Assembly (NCBI GenBank): GCA_050290865.1
Contig: JBNKIW010000004.1
Coordinates: 62,001-126,000, forward strand
DNA from: JARRLC01 sp050290865
GTDB lineage: Bacteria; Pseudomonadota; Alphaproteobacteria; Rhizobiales; Rhodomicrobiaceae
Direction: 5' to 3'
Length of the DNA: 64,000 bases
Shown: positions 42,891-50,784 of the stretch, piece by piece
Layout: each line of letters starts with the position of its first letter
How positions within the stretch are numbered: position 1 is the first letter of the stretch
The notes under the pieces: generated by a model
What the model was told of the DNA's origin: nothing
The model's input: only the letters and a program-made list of their open reading frames with translations
The model's database searches: none
Made by a program: the position numbers and the translations under genes

Positions 42891-45257
42891 TCAGCCTGAG
42901 ATGTCGAACGCGGCGAGCACGGCCATGTTGACCAGATCGCTGTCCGTCGCGCCGAGCGAGGCGATCTGCACCGGCTTCGACAGGCCGACGAGAAGCGGCC
43001 CGATGACCGTCCCGCCGCCCAGTTCCTGCAGCATCTTCGTGGAAATGCTGGCGGCGTGGAACGCGGGCATGACCAGCACATTCGCCGTGTCCGACAGGCG
43101 GCAGAACGGATAGAGCGCCATGGCCCTCCTGTTCAGCGCCACGTCCGCGGCCATTTCGCCGTCATATTCGAAATCGACACCGCGATGATCGAGGATCTTC
43201 ACTGCGTCGGCAACCGTTTGCGAGCGCTCGCCCTTGGGGTGGCCAAAGGTGGAGTAGGCAAGCATCGCCACGCGCGGCTGGAAGCCGAGGCGCTGCGCGA
43301 CCTGCGCCGCCTCCACGGCGATGTCGGCGAGTTGCCCGGCGTCCGGCATATCATGCACGGAGGTATCGGCGACCACCAGGCTGCGCCCGCGCGTCAGCAC
43401 CAGCGACACGCCGATCACCTTGTGCCCCGGCTTGGGGTCGAGCGCATGGCAGATATCGGCAAACGCCGTCGACCAGTTGCGCGTCGTGCCCGTCACCATG
43501 GCGTCGGCGTGACCGAGCGCGACCATACACGCCGCGAACACGTTGCGGTCGGTGTTCACCAGGCGCTGGCAGTCGCGCAGCAGGTAGCCCTTGCGCTGCA
43601 GCCGCGTGTAAAGGAACTCGGCATATTCGCGGTTGTGCCGGGAGAGCGCCGCGTTCTGGATCTCGATGCCATCGCGGCAGGTGAGGCCGCTGGTGCGGAA
43701 CGCCTCGACCACCTGCTCCTGGCGTCCGACGAGGATCGGTGTGCCGAGCTCGGAGGCGCAATAGGCATTCGCCGCGCGGATGACGCGGTTTTCCTCGCCC
43801 TCGGCGAAGACGACTCGCTTCGGGTTCTGGCGGACGTGGCTGAAGATCGCCTGCAGAAACGCTGCCGCGGGGTCGAGACGCCCTTCGAGACGCGCCTTGT
43901 AACCCTCGAAATCGGCGATCGCCCGCCGCGAGACGCCGGAATCCATGGCAGCCTTGGCGACAGCTGCGGGAATGCGGCTGATGAGACGCGGGTCGAACGG
44001 CGCCGGGATGATGTAGTCCGAGCCATAGCGCAGGCGGCGGCCCTGATAGGCGGCGGCGACCTTGTCGGGCACGTCCTCGCGGGCGAGTTCGGCCAGCGCC
44101 TTGGCGGCGGCGATCTTCATCGCGTCGTTGATGGTGTAGGCTTGCACGTCGAGCGCGCCGCGGAAGATGTACGGAAAGCCCAGCACGTTGTTGATCTGGT
44201 TGGGATAATCCGAGCGTCCCGTCGCCACGATGGCGTCATCGCGGACCTGCGCCACATCTTCCGGCGTGATTTCCGGGTCGGGATTGGCCATGGCGAAGAT
44301 GATCGGCTTTTCCGCCATGCTCGCCACCATCTCCTTGGTGAACGCCCCGGCCGCCGACAGGCCGAACACCACGTCGGCGCCCTCCAGCGCCTCGGCGAGC
44401 GTGCGCGCGGCGGTGTCGGCCGCGTGTGCCGACTTCCACTGGTTCATGCCCTTCTCGCGGCCCTGATAGATGACGCCGGAGGTATCGCAGAGAATGGCGT
44501 TCTGATGCGGCAGGCCCAGCGCCTTGACGAGTTCGAGGCAGGCGATGCCCGCCGATCCGGCGCCATTGACCACCATCTTGACGTCGCGCAGGTCGCGGCC
44601 CGTCAGGTTGAGCGCGTTGATGAGGCCCGCGGTGGCGATGATCGCCGTGCCGTGCTGGTCATCATGGAAAACGGGAATGTCCATCAACTCGCGCAGGCGC
44701 TGCTCGATGATGAAACAATCCGGCGCTTTGATATCTTCCAGATTGATGCCGCCGAATGAGGGGCCGAGATAGCGAACGGCGTTGATGAAGGCGTCCACGT
44801 CCTCGGTGCCGATTTCGAGGTCGATCGAATCGACGTCCGCGAAACGCTTGAACAGCACGGCCTTGCCTTCCATCACCGGCTTGGAAGCCAGCGCGCCGAG
44901 ATTGCCGAGACCGAGAATGGCGGTGCCGTTGGAGATCACCGCGACGAGATTGCCCTTGGCCGTGTAGTCGTAGGCGCGGCTGGCCTCCTCGGCGATCGCC
45001 CTCACGGGGATGGCGACGCCCGGCGAATAGGCGAGACTGAGATCGCGCTGGGTGGCGACCGGCTTCGTAGGTACTATTTCCAGCTTGCCGGGTTTGCCCA
45101 TCTGATGGAAGAGAAGGGCGTCCTGGTCGGAGAAGGCCGCACCGGCGGTGCTCGCCGCTCGCGGGGGCCTGCTCCCTTCCGGTTTTTCTGGAGACTGCGC
45201 CGAATCGGTCTCGTTCAGCAGCCTTATGGCGCGCGCACCAACGAATGATAGGGTCAT
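42891..45257 (-). CDS. maeB: NADP-dependent malic enzyme with phosphotransacetylase-like domain
   Basis: This enzyme decarboxylates malate to pyruvate. The product from ATG 45257 has 788 residues: a malic enzyme half (about 60-440) with SLAYSPGVAIPVRAIAEE, the metal-binding FHDDQHGTA and the nucleotide fold VVNGAGSAGIACLELVKALG, and a phosphate acetyltransferase-like half (about 460-785) with AEGEENRVIRAANAY. The tail regulates rather than catalyses in known rhizobial and E. coli MaeB proteins. The NAD or NADP preference is assigned by family. It is divergent from mutS; no clear ribosome site was seen, so the start could lie at 45329. Confidence 0.92.
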   Translation of the reverse strand: MTLSFVGARAIRLLNETDSAQSPEKPEGSRPPRAASTAGAAFSDQDALLFHQMGKPGKLEIVPTKPVATQRDLSLAYSPGVAIPVRAIAEEASRAYDYTAKGNLVAVISNGTAILGLGNLGALASKPVMEGKAVLFKRFADVDSIDLEIGTEDVDAFINAVRYLGPSFGGINLEDIKAPDCFIIEQRLRELMDIPVFHDDQHGTAIIATAGLINALNLTGRDLRDVKMVVNGAGSAGIACLELVKALGLPHQNAILCDTSGVIYQGREKGMNQWKSAHAADTAARTLAEALEGADVVFGLSAAGAFTKEMVASMAEKPIIFAMANPDPEITPEDVAQVRDDAIVATGRSDYPNQINNVLGFPYIFRGALDVQAYTINDAMKIAAAKALAELAREDVPDKVAAAYQGRRLRYGSDYIIPAPFDPRLISRIPAAVAKAAMDSGVSRRAIADFEGYKARLEGRLDPAAAFLQAIFSHVRQNPKRVVFAEGEENRVIRAANAYCASELGTPILVGRQEQVVEAFRTSGLTCRDGIEIQNAALSRHNREYAEFLYTRLQRKGYLLRDCQRLVNTDRNVFAACMVALGHADAMVTGTTRNWSTAFADICHALDPKPGHKVIGVSLVLTRGRSLVVADTSVHDMPDAGQLADIAVEAAQVAQRLGFQPRVAMLAYSTFGHPKGERSQTVADAVKILDHRGVDFEYDGEMAADVALNRRAMALYPFCRLSDTANVLVMPAFHAASISTKMLQELGGGTVIGPLLVGLSKPVQIASLGATDSDLVNMAVLAAFDISG

Positions 45258-45458
45258 CGCGATAATCTTGCGTGTTTCCCGGGGCTTATAAATCCCGATT
45301 GTTGCGGTCAATTTTCTGAATGGCGACATTAGCTCGCGGGAGGCAGCGAAACAAGCGGTGCATTTCTGCGGGATTAAGGCTTTCCCCCCTTCGCGCCGCG
45401 CGATATGCCATTTCCCCGGCTACCTGTGTGGCATTTACATCAGGCGTGATGGGGGGCA
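45258..45458. promoter_or_regulatory. Divergent maeB/mutS promoter region
   Basis: These 201 bases separate two genes transcribed away from each other. On the minus strand a TTGACC box is followed after 15 bases by TATAAG, a possible maeB promoter with a short spacer. No mutS promoter was fixed. Confidence 0.3.
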
Positions 45459-48203
45459 ATGGACAAGTCCGTATCGCAGCGAGTGATGAGGGAGGCGCAG
45501 GGCGCCGCATCGCTGTGCCGTGGCGAGGCGCCGGGCGAGTCGGGCGGCACCGAAGGCATGACGCCGATGATGGCGCAATATGCCGAGATCAAGGCCGCCT
45601 ATCCGGACTGCCTCCTCTTTTACCGCATGGGCGATTTCTTCGAGCTGTTCTTCGAAGACGCGGTCCAGGCTTCGCGCGCGCTCGGCATCCAGCTCACCAA
45701 GCGCGGCAAGCATCTGGGCGAGGACATCCCGATGTGCGGCGTGCCGGTGATGCGCGCGGACGAATATCTGCAAAAGCTCATCGCCTGCGGCTTCCGCATC
45801 GCCGTGTGCGAACAGATGGAAGACCCGGCGGAGGCGAAGAAGCGCGGCGGCAAGGCGGTCGTCCGGCGCGACGTGATCCGCCTCGTCACCCCCGGCACCA
45901 TCACCGAGGAAACGCTGCTCGACGCCGCCGCCAACAATTTTCTCACCGCCCTGTTCAAGGCGCCGGGCGACGCCGATACATACGCCACCGGATCGGTCGA
46001 TATCTCCACGGGCGAGACGCTGGCGGGCGCCTGCGCGGGCGCCGATCTGAGCGGTGAACTGGCACGCCTCGGCCCCCGCGAAGTGCTCCTGCCCGAGGCG
46101 CTCGCCGGGGATAAGAAGCTGCGCGCGCTCGTCGAACGCGCGGGCGCCGCGATCACGCCGCTGCCCGATGCCTATTTCGGCGCGCAGGCTGGCGAGGCGG
46201 CGCTGAAGAAGGAACTGGGCGTCGCCACGCTGGAGGCGTTCGGCACCTTCAGCCGCGACGAGCTGGCGGCGATGGCCGCGGTGCTGCGCTATGTCGAGAT
46301 CACCCAGATCGGACAGAAACCCGTGCTGCGCGCGCCGCGCCGGTCGGGCGGGACGGAGTGCCTAGCCATCGACGCCGCAACGCGCGCCAATCTGGAACTG
46401 ATGCGCTCGCTGGGCGGAAAACGCGAGGGCAGTCTTCTGGCGGCCATCGACCGTACGGCGACCGCTCCGGGCGCGCGCGAACTGGCAAGCCGCCTCGCCA
46501 GCCCGCTGACCGCGCCGGATGCGATCAACGCGCGGCTCGACGCCGTGGCCTTCCTCCTCGACCGGCAGATGCTGCGCGCCCGTCTCCGCGACGTTCTGAA
46601 GCGTTCGCCGGATATCGCCCGTGCACTGTCGCGGCTGGCGCTGGGGCGCGGCGGTCCTCGCGATCTGGGCGCTCTGCGCGATGGGCTCACAGCGGCGGGA
46701 ATGCTCGCCCAGGCGATGCAGGAGCCCCTCTCGGGCGACGGCGCCCCGGCTGAGATCTCCGCCATTCTCGACCGGCTCACGGCGGACGACGGCGGCCTGC
46801 TCGGCCAGCTTTCGGCGGCGCTCGGCGAGGAACTGCCGCATCTGAAGCGCGACGGCAGCTTCATCCGCCCCGGTTTCCGCGCCGAGCTGGACGAGAACCG
46901 CCAGCTTCGCGACGACAGCCGCAGCGTCATCGCCGGGTTGCAGGCGCGTTACGCGGATGAGACCGGCATCAAGACGCTGAAGGTGCGCCACAACAACATC
47001 CTCGGCTATTTCGTCGAGGTCACGGCGAACGCCGCGGGACCGCTGCTCAAGGCGCCGCTGAACGCCACCTTCCGCCACCGGCAGACGATGGCCAACGCCG
47101 TGCGCCTGACGACCGACGAGTTGAGCGCCGCCGAGGCGCGCATCACCGGCGCCGCCGACCGGGCGCTGGCCATCGAGCTTGAGGTGTTCGACGAACTGAC
47201 TCGGGCGGCGCTGGCCAATGAACGTACGCTGTCCGGCATCGCGGCCGCCGCCGCCGAGCTTGACCACTATGCGGGGCTCGCGGAACTGGCCGAGGAACAG
47301 GCGTGGTGCCGCCCGCAGGTGGATGCGAGCCGCGCTTTCGCCATCGAGAGCGGGCGTCATCCGGTGGTCGAGCAGGCCCTGGTCAAGACACGCTCCGGCC
47401 AGTTCATCGCCAACAATTGCCAGCTCTGGCCGAAACGGCTCTGGCTGGTGACGGGGCCGAACATGGCGGGCAAGTCCACTTTTCTGCGCCAGAACGCGCT
47501 GTTCGCCATCCTCGCGCAGATGGGCGCATACGTCCCGGCCGCTGCCGCCCATATCGGCGTGGCCGACCGTGTCTTCTCCCGCGTCGGCGCGTCCGACGAT
47601 CTCGCGCGCGGGCGCTCCACCTTCATGGTCGAGATGGTGGAGACAGCCGCGATCCTCAATCAGGCGACCGAGCATTCGCTCGTCATCCTCGACGAAATCG
47701 GGCGCGGCACGGCAACCTTCGACGGCCTGTCGATCGCCTGGGCGGCAGTCGAGCATCTGCACGACGAAAGCAAATGCCGGGCGCTGTTCGCAACCCACTA
47801 TCACGAGCTGACAGCGGTGGTGAAACGCCTGGGCCACGCCACCAACGTGACCGTCGCCGTGAAGGAGTGGAAGGACAGCATCGTCTTCCTGCACGAAGTG
47901 CGCGAAGGCGCGGCCGACCGTTCCTACGGTATCCAGGTGGCGAAACTGGCGGGCCTGCCGGGGCCCGTGATCGCGCGCGCCAAGCAGGTGCTGGCGCGGC
48001 TGGAAAAGCAGCAGGGCAGGGGCAGCGCGGAGGTGGTGGAGGACCTGCCGCTGTTCGCGGCGCTGAAGGAGGCCGACCCGGAGCCGGAACCCGAGGCGGC
48101 TGTCAGCGCGGTGGAGGAGGAACTGGCGGGGGTCGATCCGGACAGCATGACACCGCGCGAGGCGCTCGACGCGCTCTACCGCCTGAAGGGGTTGATGCTA
48201 TAG
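45459..48203 (+). CDS. mutS: DNA mismatch repair protein MutS
   Basis: MutS recognises base mismatches and small loops. The 914-residue protein has the mismatch-binding Phe-x-Glu motif in FYRMGDFFELF (near residue 60), connector and core domains, then the ATPase with Walker A GPNMAGKST, the signature region DDLARGRSTFMVEM and Walker B LVILDEIGRGT. The C-terminal tail has PREALDALYRLKGL, the tetramerisation region. A 33-residue N-terminal extension precedes the conserved MTPMMAQYAEIK. The start is taken at 45459. Confidence 0.97.
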   Translation: MDKSVSQRVMREAQGAASLCRGEAPGESGGTEGMTPMMAQYAEIKAAYPDCLLFYRMGDFFELFFEDAVQASRALGIQLTKRGKHLGEDIPMCGVPVMRADEYLQKLIACGFRIAVCEQMEDPAEAKKRGGKAVVRRDVIRLVTPGTITEETLLDAAANNFLTALFKAPGDADTYATGSVDISTGETLAGACAGADLSGELARLGPREVLLPEALAGDKKLRALVERAGAAITPLPDAYFGAQAGEAALKKELGVATLEAFGTFSRDELAAMAAVLRYVEITQIGQKPVLRAPRRSGGTECLAIDAATRANLELMRSLGGKREGSLLAAIDRTATAPGARELASRLASPLTAPDAINARLDAVAFLLDRQMLRARLRDVLKRSPDIARALSRLALGRGGPRDLGALRDGLTAAGMLAQAMQEPLSGDGAPAEISAILDRLTADDGGLLGQLSAALGEELPHLKRDGSFIRPGFRAELDENRQLRDDSRSVIAGLQARYADETGIKTLKVRHNNILGYFVEVTANAAGPLLKAPLNATFRHRQTMANAVRLTTDELSAAEARITGAADRALAIELEVFDELTRAALANERTLSGIAAAAAELDHYAGLAELAEEQAWCRPQVDASRAFAIESGRHPVVEQALVKTRSGQFIANNCQLWPKRLWLVTGPNMAGKSTFLRQNALFAILAQMGAYVPAAAAHIGVADRVFSRVGASDDLARGRSTFMVEMVETAAILNQATEHSLVILDEIGRGTATFDGLSIAWAAVEHLHDESKCRALFATHYHELTAVVKRLGHATNVTVAVKEWKDSIVFLHEVREGAADRSYGIQVAKLAGLPGPVIARAKQVLARLEKQQGRGSAEVVEDLPLFAALKEADPEPEPEAAVSAVEEELAGVDPDSMTPREALDALYRLKGLML

Positions 48204-48620
48204 ATGAGAAAGATCTGTGGAAGCTGCCATTGCGGCAATATCAGTTAGGTATTGACCTGGCCTCTGCCGGACGATCCGCCCTTGCGGCGTTGCGTTTGCG
48301 GCTTCTGCACCAGACACGGTGCGGTATACACGGCGCATCCGGATGCATCTCTGCGGATAACGATTGCCGACTCGGGCGGGATCGCCCGCTATCAGTTCGC
48401 CACTGAAAGCGTCGCGTTCGTTTTCTGCAAGACATGCGGTGTGAAGCCTTATGTCACGGCCCATATCGAGGGACACGATTACGCCGCCGTCAACGTCAAT
48501 ACATTCGATGAACCGTCTGCAAAGGTTGCCGTGACGCCGCGAAACTTCGACGGCGAGTCCTTGGAAGACAAAGTGCAGCGCAGGCGCCGGACCTGGATTG
48601 GCGATATTTCCATAACATGA
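48204..48620 (+). pseudogene. GFA-family protein gene interrupted by an in-frame stop codon
   Basis: Directly after the mutS stop, ATG 48204 opens MRKICGSCHCGNIS, the usual N-terminus of glutathione-dependent formaldehyde-activating (GFA)-like proteins, but codon 15 is TAG (48246-48248). The same frame then continues for over 120 codons with the remaining zinc ligands: CVCGFC near the middle and CKTCG later, ending in a charged tail. Separate translation could restart at TTG 48252 but would lack the first CxxCxC site. I read it as a recently inactivated gene; suppressor reading or a sequencing error are alternatives. Confidence 0.75.
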
Positions 48621-48648
48621 GCTTCTGCAGCCGGGCCGACCGACGAAG

Positions 48649-48842
48649 GCTAGTACTGCGCGCCGCAAATCCCAACCCCTATGCCGAGAGCGCCTTTGGG
48701 ATTTCCTGCGGATCAGGTGTACTAGCAACTCATTGAATCTAGTACAGCTTATCCGCGGGCTAAGTTCGTAAAATGTGCGTGCAGCAAACTGGGTACGAAC
48801 TTGCTGCGGGCTGTACTAGCAAGTCATTGACTCTAGTACAGC
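48649..48842. repeat. Composite palindromic intergenic repeat, copy B
   Basis: This 194-base element repeats the architecture of copy A. GCTAGTAC (48649-48656) pairs with GTACTAGC (48719-48726), with an inner AAATCCCA/TGGGATTT stem. A linker with CTAGTACAGC leads into a second imperfect hairpin ending CGAACTTGCTGCGG (48796-48809). A terminal dyad GCTGTACTAG (48810-48819) and CTAGTACAGC (48833-48842) encloses a self-complementary AGTCATTGACT. The unit from GTACTAG through CTAGTACAGC occurs twice here. It lies between a broken GFA gene and convergent moaE. Confidence 0.8.
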
Positions 48843-48866
48843 GCACGGGCTGCACTGGGAATACCA

Positions 48867-49322
48867 TCAGCGCGCGCTCCACTTCGCCGCGGCGGCATCG
48901 TCGCTCGTCTTGGCTTCCACCCAGCCGGTGTCACCCTCCTCCCGCTCCTCCATCTTCCAGAAGGGCGCACTGGTCTTCAGATAATCCATGAGGAACTCGG
49001 CGGCTTCGAAAGCCGCCTGGCGATGGCTGGACGCCGTGCCGACGAACACGATGTTCTCTCCCGGCAGCAGCCTGCCGTGCCGGTGGATGACGATCGAAGC
49101 GCTGAGCGGCCAGCGCTCCCTGGCCTCGGCCTCAATGCGCGCGAGTTCCTTCTCGGTCATGCCGGGATAGTGCTCGAGCGTGAGCGCGCGGATCGCCTCG
49201 GCCCCTGCGCCCCGGCGGACGATGCCGGTGAATGTCACCACCGCCCCGGCGTCTCCACTTGCCGCCGCGAGCGCCCGGCATTCGGCTCCAACGTCGAAAT
49301 CCTCGGCCTGCACCCGGATCAT
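48867..49322 (-). CDS. moaE: Molybdopterin synthase catalytic subunit
   Basis: MoaE adds the two sulfurs carried by MoaD to precursor Z, forming molybdopterin. The ATG at 49322 gives 151 residues, with VVTFTGIVRRGAG, LEHYPGMTEKELARIEAEA, VIHRHGRLLPGENIVFVGTA and the catalytic lysines in MDYLKTSAPFWKME. An upstream in-frame ATG at 49385 would add 21 residues outside the family. moaD normally sits directly before moaE; it is absent here. Confidence 0.95.
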   Translation of the reverse strand: MIRVQAEDFDVGAECRALAAASGDAGAVVTFTGIVRRGAGAEAIRALTLEHYPGMTEKELARIEAEARERWPLSASIVIHRHGRLLPGENIVFVGTASSHRQAAFEAAEFLMDYLKTSAPFWKMEEREEGDTGWVEAKTSDDAAAAKWSAR

Positions 49323-49354
49323 GGTTGTCTCACGCGGCCCGTTCTTCGTTGCGC

Positions 49355-50533
49355 TTACTGGGTCTTTTTCTGGCTCGCCTGCCATTCGAGGAAGCGCGCG
49401 AACAGTTCGTCACGCCGCTTCGGCGTAATGGTCGCTGCGTCCTGCGGCGAGACCGTCGTTATGAAACGCTCGAACGCCGCCCGTAGACCCTCATTGTCGT
49501 TCTTCTCGCGGTCGAGGATATCCTGTGCGGCCTTGAAACGCGTCCAGCCCGGCAATTCCGCCGCGAGATTGACTTCCTTCCACTTCGGATGCCGCGGCTT
49601 CTTCAGGAATTTGTCGAACTTGGCAAAAAACGCCTCGGTGAACTGTGCAACGCGCCGGTAGCGGTCGGTGTTCGGCGCCCAGTTGAACACGGCGAGCACC
49701 GAACTGACGGCAATCGTGCTGATCGGCCGGTCGGCAGCGACCAGATCCGGGTAATCCTCATGCGTCAGCATCGCCGGCAGATAGTATTTCTGCAGCACCG
49801 GCGCGTAGGGCACGGGGATGAGCTTGTAGGCCGGATCGGACTTCAGCCTGGAATACGCTCCCGAGGGTTTGCCGGATATGAGAACGGTGGCGTCGAGTTT
49901 GCCCTCCTTGATCGCCACGAACGCATCGCCCTGGCCGATGTTCACTTCCTTGACCGGTACCTTCAGATCCTTGAAGATCAAGCGGCTTGTGAGCTGCGTG
50001 CCGCTGCCGGCTTCGCTGAAGTTGACCTTCTTGCCCTTCAGGTCCTTGATGCTGTTGATATCGCTGCGGACCAGCAGGTGCATTTCCTCGCTATTGAGGC
50101 GCGCGATGTAGCGCAGGCGGTCGGTAATATTGCGCCCCAGTTCGCCGGTCTGCCTATAGTAGCGCAGCACGTTCGACTGCGTGATGCCCATGTCCGCGCC
50201 GCGAAGGTAAAGGACGTCCTTGACGTTCTGCCCGCCGCCCTTGCCGATGATCGGCAGAATTCGCAGCTTGTTGCCATCGTCGAGCACGGCCGACATGTCA
50301 TAGGCCTGATAGAGGTAGGCGCCGTTGGGGTTGCCCGAAACGATGGTGACCGTATTGGCGTTGACCTTTTCGACGAACTCGTCCCGCAAGGGATACCGTG
50401 TGCTTTGCGGCGCGTGAGCCTGCGCCATCAGGTAGGATTGCGCCGCCTGCGCAGGGGGCTCCTGCCCGCTGGCTGATCCGGTCAACAATGAGGTTGCCGC
50501 AATGGCAGCCAATATCCACCGTGTCTTTCGCAT
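49355..50533 (-). CDS. TAXI family TRAP transporter solute-binding protein
   Basis: The 392-residue exported protein has a Sec signal (residues 1-24) and the TAXI-type binding fold: VTIVSGNPNGAYLYQAYDMS, ADMGITQSNVLRYYRQTG, LNSEEMHLLVRSDINSIKDL and KKVNFSEAGSGTQLTSRLIF. Such proteins normally work with a fused DctQM-type permease, which is not adjacent here, so it may serve a permease elsewhere. The ligand (often dicarboxylates or amino acids) is unknown. The start was set at ATG 50533, behind a short G-rich stretch. Confidence 0.88.
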   Translation of the reverse strand: MRKTRWILAAIAATSLLTGSASGQEPPAQAAQSYLMAQAHAPQSTRYPLRDEFVEKVNANTVTIVSGNPNGAYLYQAYDMSAVLDDGNKLRILPIIGKGGGQNVKDVLYLRGADMGITQSNVLRYYRQTGELGRNITDRLRYIARLNSEEMHLLVRSDINSIKDLKGKKVNFSEAGSGTQLTSRLIFKDLKVPVKEVNIGQGDAFVAIKEGKLDATVLISGKPSGAYSRLKSDPAYKLIPVPYAPVLQKYYLPAMLTHEDYPDLVAADRPISTIAVSSVLAVFNWAPNTDRYRRVAQFTEAFFAKFDKFLKKPRHPKWKEVNLAAELPGWTRFKAAQDILDREKNDNEGLRAAFERFITTVSPQDAATITPKRRDELFARFLEWQASQKKTQ

Positions 50534-50707
50534 GTTTAGCCCCATCCCAATGCCCTCGCGGATCGCGCGGCCCTTTTCAACCTGCGCAAGATACCCGATC
50601 TACAGTCTATGGCAACATAGCGCAGTGGAAGCACGAAAGGCAAAATTTCACAGGTTTGAACGGATTGCCACCAGCAAACGTTGATGCTAACGACACCGCA
50701 TTCGCCT

Positions 50708-50730
50708 GCCCGCCGCACCGACCGGCGGGC
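50708..50730 (+). promoter_or_regulatory. GC-rich hairpin upstream of thrS
   Basis: GCCCGCCG pairs perfectly with CGGCGGGC over a 7-base loop, 55 bases before the thrS start. There is no T-run and no T-box element was recognised. A smaller stem CCCGC/GCGGG lies at 50753-50770. Confidence 0.3.
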
Positions 50731-50784
50731 GGGCTTCGCAACAATGATCTTACCCGCTTCTGTGTGCGGGAGTGAGAGGCCTCG

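Noticed and set aside
46362..47894. A 510-codon minus-strand frame inside mutS
   Set aside because: Fully covered by conserved MutS domains on the other strand.
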